A stretch of DNA of 64,000 nt from positions 1,364,001 through 1,428,000 of the forward strand of contig NC_013083.1 of the NCBI RefSeq assembly GCF_000142805.1, written 5' to 3'. Position numbers and translations under genes: made by a program. The DNA is from Lachancea thermotolerans CBS 6340. Lineage: Eukaryota > Ascomycota > Saccharomycetes > Saccharomycetales > Saccharomycetaceae. The notes under the pieces are model-generated. The model had not been told where the DNA came from. It was given only the letters and a program-made list of their open reading frames with translations, and did no database searches. Positions 9,153-17,354 of this stretch are shown here, piece after piece; position 1 is the stretch's first letter; each line of letters begins with the position of its first letter.

Positions 9153-12047
9153 ATGGCTGATTCCGACCCCCCAAATGCGTCGACTTCCGCGTTCGTGTCT
9201 TCGCTGATCTTTTACGGCATCATCGCCCTTATCTTCGTGCTTGTTTTTGTGATGCTACGACCAAAGGAGCCCCGGGTGTACCAACCCAGGGCTTTGAGAG
9301 ATGTCATCACAGTGCGCGAGGAGGAGCGTACCGAGGAGGTGCCCGAAGGTCCCTTCGCGTGGTTGGGCTACCTGATTAGCAGGCCACACTCGTTCCTCAT
9401 CCAGCACGCAGGCATTGACGGATACTTGTTTTTGCGTTACGTCGCTGTGTTTGGTGGGCTCTCAATGATTGGGTGCCTCATGCTGTTCCCTATCCTGCTC
9501 CCCGTCAACGCTACAAACGGACACAACTTTTCTGGGTTTGAAATTCTCTCTTTTGCTAACGTTAAAAACAACAACAGGTACTACGCCCACGTCTTTTTGT
9601 CGTGGTTCTTTTTCGGCCTGGTTATCTACGTCATCTTCAGAGAGCTATACCACTTTGTGTCTTTGAGACATGCTATCCAAAGCAGTCCCTTATACGATGG
9701 ACTGATCTCCTCTCGCACTGTTGTCCTCACTGAGCTTTCCGCAGACCTCCAGAACGAGGCTGAAATCCAGAAGCGTTTCCAGAACTGCTCCAACGTCGTG
9801 TTTGCTCGCGACAACTCTGAGTTACAAGCCCTGGTTCAGGAAAGAGCCAAGCTCGCAAACAAGTACGAGGGCTGCATGAACAAGGTGATCAAAAAGTCAT
9901 TGAAAATCAGAGCGAAAGCTGAGAAGAAAGGAAAACTTGATGAGCTAATTGGCAGCAAACCAGAAGATGATCTACAAACATACATTCCCCAGAACAAGAG
10001 ACCAACCCACCGCTTGGGTAAGATTCCATTGCCAATTATTGGTGGCGAGAAAGTTGACACTCTTGAGTACTGTAGCAAGCGTATCGGAGAGCTGAATGAT
10101 GACATTAAAGAAAAGCAGCAGGCTTGGGACACTCAGGACAAGGTTGGTGCATGCTTCTTGGAATTCAAAGGCCAGCTCGATGCTCAGAGGGCCTACCAGT
10201 CTGTGAAATACATTTTAGACAAAGGATCCTATGACCAGTGTATGATTGGGTGTCCCCCAGAGGACTTGACTTGGGCCAACATGGGGCTCTCTAAAAAGGC
10301 GAGGAAATCAAAGCGGACGGTTGCCAACACTGTATTGGTCTTGATGATTATTTTCTGGGCTATCCCCGTGGCAGTCGTTGGTTTTATTTCAAATATCAAC
10401 TTTTTGATTGAGACACTTAAGTTCCTAGAATTCATCAAGAAGTTGCCTAAGGTTTTGCTTGGCCTCATCACCGGTCTTCTCCCAACTGTTGCTTTGGCTA
10501 TTTTGATGTCCCTCGTTCCCATTTTCATTAAGAAGCTTGGGTCTATCAGTGGCTGTATGAGTATACAGGAACAAGAACTGTACTGCCAAGCCTGGTACTA
10601 CGCTTTCAATGTGGTTCAAGTATTCATTGTTTTCACCTGCGCTTCCTCTGCCGTCTCCACCATTAAATCTATCATGGATGACCCTTCATCTGCGATGACC
10701 CTCCTTGCAGCCAACCTCCCCAAATCATCCAACTTCTACATCAACTATTACATTCTACAGGGCCTATCCTTCTCAAGTGGTACTTTGGCCCAGCTTGTCA
10801 ATTTGATCCTCAGCAGATTCCTAGGTAGAATTTTGGACTCCACTCCAAGACAAAAATGGGCTCGTTACAACACTCTGTCGAAGCCAACGTGGGGTGTGCT
10901 ATATCCTAACATGGAATTGCTAGTGTGCATTTTGATTTGTTATGCTTTCGTGCAACCAATTATACTTCTTTTCTCTACTATTTGCTTGGGTCTGTTCTAC
11001 ATCGCCTATATCTACAGCTTCAACTACGTTATGGGCTTTTCATTTGACCTCAGAGGTAGAAACTATGGCAGGGCTCTTTTCCAGGTGTTCCTTGGGCTAT
11101 ACCTTGCCGAGATTTGTCTCCTAGGTCTTTTCATCATGGCAAAGACATGGGGTCCAGTCGTTCTCGAGGCTGTCTTCATTGCTTTTACAGCGCTGTGCCA
11201 CTTGTATTTCCAAAGACGCTTCTTGCCACTGTTTGATTGTGTGCCTTTGAGCGCAATCAGATATGCCAGAGGTGAGAGCACATTTTTCTACCCAACTAAG
11301 GACCAGGGTTTGAGCGAAATAAAGAGCACAGCCGAGCAATTCAAACATGAACAAGATGAGAACGAGACTGGCGGCGTTTTGCAGCCTGCTACCTCAGTTG
11401 AATTGAAAAAGGCTGGAATCTTGTCGGACGACGAAGGCGAACCCGAGAAGGAAGAAGACACGGAGAAGAAACGTCAATCAACCAGCACAAGCAAGACCGG
11501 TGCCAACGTCGAGGAGCCCAACTTTGTCCCAGAGGACGAAGAGTTCCACAAATACAGTTACCGCGATGTGGCCGATTTGGACACTAACAACAACGATATG
11601 GAAAGAGTTGATGCAAACGGGGCTGTGGTAACTAATGCCGACGCAGGAAATGTATTTTCTGATGCGAACGCGGTTACCCAGGACCCAAAGGCCTTCCCAC
11701 CAAGCCAGACCGGTCAGCAAAGCTGGAAGGACACTATCGTAGGCTTTTTCTCTCCTCAAAAGAGTTACGATTTTTCTGCCGTTCGTGCGAGGTTGCCATA
11801 TGTGTTTAACAACACGGTCCAGTACGACAAAGAATATCTGGAAACTGCGTACACTGATCCATGTGTGACCGACCCTGAGCCAATTTTGTGGATTGCGAAA
11901 GACCCTCTAGGTCTGTCTACCCAGCAGATTCTGCTTGCTAGAACACACAGTGTCAAGGTTAGTGATGAATTCACGGCTTACGACGACAAAAACAGAGCTA
12001 CGTTTTCTTTCAATCCCCCAGACTACGAGCCTGTCGCCAAGCGCTAG
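9153..12047 (+). CDS. PHM7: Phm7-type CSC1/OSCA/TMEM63-family membrane protein
   Basis: This 964-residue polytopic membrane protein belongs to the CSC1/OSCA/TMEM63 superfamily of osmosensitive cation channels. The first helix is about residues 14-35 (SSLIFYGIIALIFVLVFVML), with two more near 90-110 and 145-165. A cytosolic domain (170-385) follows, then a block of about eight helices (390-700) containing the family's conserved FNYVMGFSFDLRGRNYG. The tail is charged and probably cytosolic. S. cerevisiae Phm7 is 991 residues, and by position this is YOL084W. The yeast protein's transport activity is not established. The acidic tail (740-850, EGEPEKEEDTEKKR and similar) looks disordered. Confidence 0.93.
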   Translation: MADSDPPNASTSAFVSSLIFYGIIALIFVLVFVMLRPKEPRVYQPRALRDVITVREEERTEEVPEGPFAWLGYLISRPHSFLIQHAGIDGYLFLRYVAVFGGLSMIGCLMLFPILLPVNATNGHNFSGFEILSFANVKNNNRYYAHVFLSWFFFGLVIYVIFRELYHFVSLRHAIQSSPLYDGLISSRTVVLTELSADLQNEAEIQKRFQNCSNVVFARDNSELQALVQERAKLANKYEGCMNKVIKKSLKIRAKAEKKGKLDELIGSKPEDDLQTYIPQNKRPTHRLGKIPLPIIGGEKVDTLEYCSKRIGELNDDIKEKQQAWDTQDKVGACFLEFKGQLDAQRAYQSVKYILDKGSYDQCMIGCPPEDLTWANMGLSKKARKSKRTVANTVLVLMIIFWAIPVAVVGFISNINFLIETLKFLEFIKKLPKVLLGLITGLLPTVALAILMSLVPIFIKKLGSISGCMSIQEQELYCQAWYYAFNVVQVFIVFTCASSAVSTIKSIMDDPSSAMTLLAANLPKSSNFYINYYILQGLSFSSGTLAQLVNLILSRFLGRILDSTPRQKWARYNTLSKPTWGVLYPNMELLVCILICYAFVQPIILLFSTICLGLFYIAYIYSFNYVMGFSFDLRGRNYGRALFQVFLGLYLAEICLLGLFIMAKTWGPVVLEAVFIAFTALCHLYFQRRFLPLFDCVPLSAIRYARGESTFFYPTKDQGLSEIKSTAEQFKHEQDENETGGVLQPATSVELKKAGILSDDEGEPEKEEDTEKKRQSTSTSKTGANVEEPNFVPEDEEFHKYSYRDVADLDTNNNDMERVDANGAVVTNADAGNVFSDANAVTQDPKAFPPSQTGQQSWKDTIVGFFSPQKSYDFSAVRARLPYVFNNTVQYDKEYLETAYTDPCVTDPEPILWIAKDPLGLSTQQILLARTHSVKVSDEFTAYDDKNRATFSFNPPDYEPVAKR

Positions 12048-12611
12048 TCTCGCCAGTTATCTATGGCTATTTCCTGATATTCACTATTCCTAATTTCTTA
12101 ATTCAGTTCGACCCTAGTTACATATTATTAATGTCTTAGTTAATTATCTTCCTTTACTGATGGCGCCGAGGGGGTGGTTGGCGCTAAGATCCGCTTGAGG
12201 AGCATCCAGGCCTGGATACCAAACCCTTTAACCCTTCTCAAATCAGACTTTTGAAGCCTGTTTCAGCGTATTGCTTATTAGTTGGCAACAGCGTTGGAGA
12301 ATCAATTGTGCACTGATATTGCTGCTACGCTCGAACGTCACACTACGGCTGGAACCGCCATGGCTTCGAAAGTTCCCGCATGCTCCACCTAAAACACAGG
12401 CTGCTGCCAATACTAGGCCGCATACTGCCCGAAGCATAGCGACCCAAGAAAGAAGGACACGTCGAAATCCAATAAAAAAGACACGTTCGACCATACAAAA
12501 TAAACACGTCAATGGGTGCACAGGATGGCACGTATTTATTTCTGAGTAGGGTGAGGGTTTGGAGGCACTTTGCCTTATAGTCCAGCCCTCCACCGAACGC
12601 TCTCCCAAAAG
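12048..12611. other. Intergenic between PHM7 and the first ATG19-like gene
   Basis: This 564-bp gap carries the PHM7 3' UTR and the promoter of the short ATG19-like gene. A perfect 14-bp palindrome, ATCCAGGCCTGGAT, lies at 12204-12217. No CACGTG, RNA gene or convincing ORF is visible. Chance ORFs on both strands (12243-12608, 12271-12549) have no recognisable motif. Confidence 0.45.
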
Positions 12612-13538
12612 ATGGATTCGCCCAATCCAGATATGTCCTTACATCTTTTGTTATATTCTGACACAGATTACGAGGAGAGGCGGTTAAGAGTGGGAGTTAA
12701 TGAGATTACAAAGGGCTTTCTCAACTCGATTATCTATTTCAAACTGGGTATTACTGCAGCATGGGAAAACCGCTTACTTTACTATGAAAGCCATAGTTTT
12801 AATGTAAAAGATTTGATCTGTCTACAAAGCGAAGGTGACCTTGCCCTATTCAAGGTGCAACTAATGTCGCTTGGGTTCGCCAAGCTTGGCATTAAAGCCA
12901 AAAGCCGCAAGAGTCTAAGTCGGAAAACGAGATACTTGATTGAGATAAGCGAAAGGCAAAGCGGTGACAATTTAGCGGGCAAAAACCACGAAAACTGTGC
13001 TACCTGCTCCACGGGACGCCGGAAGCCCATGGCCAGAGGGCAAAATGCAGGTTTGAAATTTGTACAAGACTCAACCGAAGTAGTGAAGCAGGGCCGAGAA
13101 ATACACTTGGGGATTATGTGCGATGGTTGCCATCACGAAGCGCGCAGGTTAAAGTGTTGTGCGTCGTCTCTTTTGCCCAAGGACTTTATACAAGGAACAA
13201 GGTTCAAATGTACACTTTGCGAGGATTTAGACTTGTGCTCCTCGTGCAAGGCACGCGGCATCGAGCCTTTCGCGCATCACAAGAACCATCTTATGCTCAA
13301 AATCGACACTTCTCAAAACACTCACTGCAGACCAGATCCGGAGACAGCACTGAGCGCTCTGATAGCGATTGCCTTTCTTTTGAAAACCTTCTTTGAGTGG
13401 TTAAGCAAGCCCAGACATGAGGTACCAAAGGAAATTCAAGTGAAGTCTATACGAAAGGTTTGTGTCATTGAGGAGGAGCCCTCAGCTAGGGGAGAAACAT
13501 CAAATAAATGTGTTCCTAGCTCAATCATGCAAGGGTGA
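12612..13538 (+). CDS. Short Atg19/Atg34-like ZZ-finger protein with a hydrophobic tail
   Basis: This 308-residue protein is a clear tandem paralog of the next gene. The N-terminal 100 residues align with it, compare LLLYSDTDYEERRLRV here with LYLFSDSHSEERCLEV there, and both have YYE-x-x-SFN. A ZZ-type zinc finger follows at about 164-233 with CDGCH, CTLC and CSSC pairs plus FAHHKNH. It lacks the coiled linker, the Ig-like cargo domain and the C-terminal Atg8-binding tail of its neighbour. Instead, residues about 243-262 form a hydrophobic segment (TALSALIAIAFLLKTFFEWL) that could anchor the protein in a membrane, followed by 45 mostly charged residues. The start is the ATG at 12612; the open frame upstream has no ATG. 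Its function is unknown; a role in selective autophagy is only inferred. Confidence 0.75.
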   Translation: MDSPNPDMSLHLLLYSDTDYEERRLRVGVNEITKGFLNSIIYFKLGITAAWENRLLYYESHSFNVKDLICLQSEGDLALFKVQLMSLGFAKLGIKAKSRKSLSRKTRYLIEISERQSGDNLAGKNHENCATCSTGRRKPMARGQNAGLKFVQDSTEVVKQGREIHLGIMCDGCHHEARRLKCCASSLLPKDFIQGTRFKCTLCEDLDLCSSCKARGIEPFAHHKNHLMLKIDTSQNTHCRPDPETALSALIAIAFLLKTFFEWLSKPRHEVPKEIQVKSIRKVCVIEEEPSARGETSNKCVPSSIMQG

Positions 13539-13877
13539 ACTGCCCTGCTCTGCGCTCTGCGGAAGAACGATCAATACCCCGTGGAGCTGATTGTATACGG
13601 AAAATATGAGCTTTGTTGAAATAGGCCCCTCGAAACCGACGAGCATGGCGCGGTGGAGACGCCAACTTGGTTATTCCTCGGTTATTTGGGCCTCGCGTTG
13701 GAACTACAACTGTCAACAATTGTCAATTGATACGAAAATATCAATTCTCTAAGATAAGATAAATCTAAGGGTGAACTAAAAGCATACTACATATTTCTAA
13801 TTTACCTAGCTCTGATATCATCTCACTAGCTCATCGAGAATCAGTTCTTTAATTTTACTAACAACTTCCGCGTGAAT
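13539..13877. other. Intergenic between the two ATG19-like genes
   Basis: This 339-bp gap is AT-rich from about 13720 onward (the ATG19 promoter). I see no remnant of the cargo domain or tail missing from the upstream paralog, so that gene does not look like a full-length copy broken by a recent stop. Confidence 0.5.
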
Positions 13878-15431
13878 ATGGAAGGCCCAAAGATTGGAGC
13901 CCTCTGCCCCCTTTACCTGTTTTCGGACTCACACTCCGAGGAGCGATGCCTTGAAGTTGACCCAGCGGAGATCACTAAGGAGTTCTTGAACAAGGTTTTG
14001 AACGAGAACTTCGGAGTCGAGAATGCAGTAGAATCGCACGTTGTCTACTACGAAAACAGGAGCTTCAACCTCAACAAGGTCTTTTGTCTTCAAAATGATA
14101 ACGATATCTCACAGTTTAAGGCGCAGTTCGAAGCACTCCGCGTTGCCAAAATTGGCGTTGCACTAATGAACCCAACCTCTGTTCCGCCTCAGACTCTCGA
14201 TGCTATCCAAGGGAATAAAGGAGAGCAAGCTGCGGGCTCTGTTTCCATTCCTGTTGACCAGTTGGAGTCCTTGATCCAGTCTATACAAAAGCTTGAGGTC
14301 TCTCTTAACAAGAGTCAGCAACCCTCGGGGCCGGCAAAATCGGGATTATTGAATACACAAAGCGCCCTCCAGTCCAAGACCATTCACTATCAGGTGATCT
14401 GCGACGGATGCCACCCCAGCACCCACTTGGGAACGTCCTCCAGCAGTTTCTGTACCGAGGACGGCTACATCAAAGGCCCGAGATTCAAGTGCTTATACTG
14501 CTACAACTACGACCTATGTTCCGAATGCGTTGCCAAAGGGGTTGAAACTGGCACTCATCAGAAGTATCATAACCTCATTCAGATCAACACCCCCGACGGC
14601 GAAATTAATAAAATCTGGTCTGACATGAATGATACTCCTAAGCAAGATGAACCAGCTAAGTTCAGCGCCAGAAGCTCAGACAGGGATGTCATCATTGACA
14701 TCCCTGATCGTAATGCCAGGGTATTCGACTTTTTTTCGAAGATCAAGACAGAGGAACAACTGGCGCAGCTGATCAACCATTATGAGAAGTACGAAAATCT
14801 GCTAGCGCAAGTCAGCGGTGATGACGCAAAACTGCAAGAAGCGGTTGCGCTTATCCTGTCTCCTTGCAAGACGAATTCACTCGATGCATCTATTGAAACG
14901 GCGCACGAGGAGGAAGATTTGATTGATGTCCAGATGGGTAAGCGCGATCATGTCATTTCCTTTAAGTTAAACAACAGAGGCCCCCGTCCTGTCTCAAGCG
15001 GATTGAGACTTGTCTTTCAGTACTTTGAACCACGCAACGCAAACCCAGTTAAGTGCACCCTCCACATGGGGCCCCACGAGTTTCAAAAAGATAGCTACAA
15101 AACCCTCAACTTCAATTGCCGCGGCCTAATAGAGAACTTTTCCTTGGGCAACCCCTGCAAAATTGATTTGGTTGACCAGGATGACGACGTAATCTTCACA
15201 GGGTCTTCTTCTGGTGGTCCCAACATGTGCTTGAAGCAGCCCATCATGTTCGACATTCAACAATCTGTCTACTCAGAGGCTCGTGAGGTTCCAGACCTTG
15301 AAGCCGACTCCATTGAAGACCAAGATATTATCAGCAACACCGTGACAAACGAAGGTTCTCAGCACGCTTCTAGAGACGATTCTGAACTCGACGACTACGA
15401 CTTCTTAAGCGACAGCGACATCGAGGGATGA
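13878..15431 (+). CDS. ATG19: Selective-autophagy receptor Atg19/Atg34, with ZZ finger
   Basis: This 517-residue receptor carries vacuolar hydrolases (aminopeptidase I, alpha-mannosidase) into Cvt vesicles. The N-terminal domain is about 1-95. A well-formed ZZ zinc finger occupies about 171-237 (CDGCHPSTH, CLYCYNYDLCSEC, H-x3-H-N). A helical segment covers about 275-330. An Ig-like cargo-binding domain covers about 354-465 (HVISFKLNNRGPRPVSSGLR onward). The acidic tail ends DDYDFLSDSDIEG. In that tail Y507-DF-L510 fits the Atg8-interacting motif [WFY]-x-x-[LIV] and the flanking serines fit Atg11 binding. The start is the ATG at 13878. It is the positional ortholog of the tandem YOL082W/YOL083W pair. 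The intact ZZ finger recalls NBR1 and its fission-yeast homolog Nbr1. Confidence 0.88.
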   Translation: MEGPKIGALCPLYLFSDSHSEERCLEVDPAEITKEFLNKVLNENFGVENAVESHVVYYENRSFNLNKVFCLQNDNDISQFKAQFEALRVAKIGVALMNPTSVPPQTLDAIQGNKGEQAAGSVSIPVDQLESLIQSIQKLEVSLNKSQQPSGPAKSGLLNTQSALQSKTIHYQVICDGCHPSTHLGTSSSSFCTEDGYIKGPRFKCLYCYNYDLCSECVAKGVETGTHQKYHNLIQINTPDGEINKIWSDMNDTPKQDEPAKFSARSSDRDVIIDIPDRNARVFDFFSKIKTEEQLAQLINHYEKYENLLAQVSGDDAKLQEAVALILSPCKTNSLDASIETAHEEEDLIDVQMGKRDHVISFKLNNRGPRPVSSGLRLVFQYFEPRNANPVKCTLHMGPHEFQKDSYKTLNFNCRGLIENFSLGNPCKIDLVDQDDDVIFTGSSSGGPNMCLKQPIMFDIQQSVYSEAREVPDLEADSIEDQDIISNTVTNEGSQHASRDDSELDDYDFLSDSDIEG

Positions 15432-15803
15432 AAACATCACTTTCTACAAATGTGCACTCTTTTCTCTATTTTAGTTTCTGGCCTCACCTTGAGGCATTGT
15501 CTTGTAATGTTTGCTAGCTAAATAATCAAAGGTTTTACGTGGTATGGTTTAAACTAGCTGATTGAAGTTAAAATTCCTTGTTTCGTTTTCGAAGCCCTTT
15601 TGGGCGGCCAATGTAATTGTAATTATACAGCAAGTTCTTGTTGCGCATATCCGATGAGATTGTCGAAGCAATCTATTTAGTTCACAGTGATCGAAAACTA
15701 GGTTTTCTAATAAAAAATTTTAAAAACTCGAGCGCAGAGGTATGGTGAAAAGAACTATAGAACTTGGTTGGCCTCTTCTACCAAATTAAAGAGTAGTCTC
15801 AAA
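15432..15803. other. Intergenic upstream of SUP45
   Basis: This 372-bp gap holds the ATG19 3' UTR and the SUP45 promoter, with an AT-rich pocket (TAAAAAATTTTAAAAA) around 15710-15727. The SUP45 frame is open 12 codons before its ATG but without another ATG. Nothing else is recognised. Confidence 0.45.
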
Positions 15804-17120
15804 ATGGAAACTGAAGCTGAGAAGAACATCGCTATCTGGAAGGTCAAAAAACTGATCAGATCGCTTGAGAAAGCGAGAGGAAATGGTACCTCGATGATTT
15901 CGCTGGTTATTCCTCCTAAGGGCCAAATCTCAATTATTCAGAGAATGCTAACGGATGAATACGGTACTGCGTCCAATATCAAGTCTAGAGTTAACCGTTT
16001 ATCAGTTTTGGGTGCTATCACATCAACACAGCAAAAATTAAAGCTGTACACTAAAGTTCCTCCAAATGGGCTGGTTCTTTACTGTGGTGATATCATCACT
16101 GAGGAAGGTAAGGAAAAGAAAGTCACCATTGACATTGAACCTTACAAACCCATCAACACATCTCTTTACCTGTGTGACAACAAATTCCACACCGAGGTGC
16201 TTTCAGAGCTGCTGGAGGCCGATGACAAATTTGGTTTTATTGTCATGGATGGTCAAGGAACCTTGTTTGGCTTGCTATCTGGTAACACGAGAACTGTTCT
16301 GCACAAGTTCACTGTTGACTTGCCAAAGAAGCACGGTAGAGGTGGTCAGTCCGCAGTCCGTTTCGCACGTTTGAGAGAAGAAAAGAGACATAACTACGTG
16401 AGAAAGGTAGCGGAAGTTGCTGTACAAAATTTCATTACAAACGACAGACCCAACGTCAAGGGTTTAATTCTGGCAGGTTCAGCAGACTTCAAGACTGATT
16501 TGGCAAAGTCTGAACTCTTTGATCAAAGACTGGCTTCCCGAATCGTCAAAATTGTCGATATTTCCTACGGTGGCGAGAACGGATTTAATCAGGCTATCGA
16601 GCTCTCCGCTGAATCATTGGCAAACGTCAAGTTCATCCAAGAAAAGAAGTTGATCACGAGTTACTTTGACGAAATCTCGCAGGACACTGGCAAGTACTGT
16701 TACGGTATCGACGATACCTTGAAAGCCTTAGACCTCGGTGCTGTGGAAACTCTCATTATTTTTGAGAACTTAGACACCATCAGATATGTCTTTAAGGACT
16801 CTGAAGATAGCGAGGTTTTGAGGTTCGCGGAACCAGAACAAGAAGACAAGTCTTATAACCTAGACAAGGCCACAGGTCAAGAAATGGAAGTTGTCGAGGA
16901 ACAGCCTTTGGTCGAATGGCTAGCAGAGAACTATAAAAACTATGGTGCCAACTTGGAGTTCGTCACCGACAGGTCATCAGAAGGTGCCCAATTTGTGACT
17001 GGTTTCGGTGGTATCGGTGCTATGTTGCGTTACAAAGTTAACTTCGAACAACTGGTTGACGAGTCTGATGATGAGTACTACGATGAGGATGAAGAGGACT
17101 CTGACTTTGACTTCATCTAA
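15804..17120 (+). CDS. SUP45: Translation termination factor eRF1
   Basis: This 438-residue eRF1 is almost collinear with S. cerevisiae Sup45 (437). It recognises all three stop codons in the ribosomal A site and triggers peptide release together with eRF3. The stop-codon reading motifs TASNIKS and YLCDNKF lie in domain 1, and the peptidyl-hydrolysis loop GRGGQS in domain 2. The acidic C-terminus [16 protein letters not shown] binds eRF3. The ATG at 15804 gives [16 protein letters not shown], aligned with MDNEVEKNIEIWKVKK. The intact NIKS and GGQ motifs fit standard use of all three stop codons. It is convergent with MAK5, as YBR143C and YBR142W are. Confidence 0.97.
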   Translation: METEAEKNIAIWKVKKLIRSLEKARGNGTSMISLVIPPKGQISIIQRMLTDEYGTASNIKSRVNRLSVLGAITSTQQKLKLYTKVPPNGLVLYCGDIITEEGKEKKVTIDIEPYKPINTSLYLCDNKFHTEVLSELLEADDKFGFIVMDGQGTLFGLLSGNTRTVLHKFTVDLPKKHGRGGQSAVRFARLREEKRHNYVRKVAEVAVQNFITNDRPNVKGLILAGSADFKTDLAKSELFDQRLASRIVKIVDISYGGENGFNQAIELSAESLANVKFIQEKKLITSYFDEISQDTGKYCYGIDDTLKALDLGAVETLIIFENLDTIRYVFKDSEDSEVLRFAEPEQEDKSYNLDKATGQEMEVVEEQPLVEWLAENYKNYGANLEFVTDRSSEGAQFVTGFGGIGAMLRYKVNFEQLVDESDDEYYDEDEEDSDFDFI

Positions 17121-17354
17121 TTGCATCAAGTGGCTACGACTTTCGCAGCTGCCAAGACAAAATTAGTCTGATTGTATTCTCTTTTCATTTTAATCCATTT
17201 GGATTTTAGTAGTTTAAATTGGTATTAGCATTTTATGCCTCAAATTTTCTATAGTATCGACTGCTGGCATGGCGTGCCGCATTCACAAAGCCTTTGTTTT
17301 CTTTTAAACTCATTTATCTACTAGCTTACTTCAAGGTGAAAGCCGCCTATAAAT

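Noticed and set aside
12243-12608. 121-codon minus-strand ORF after PHM7
   Set aside because: It overlaps another chance ORF on the plus strand and shows no domain.
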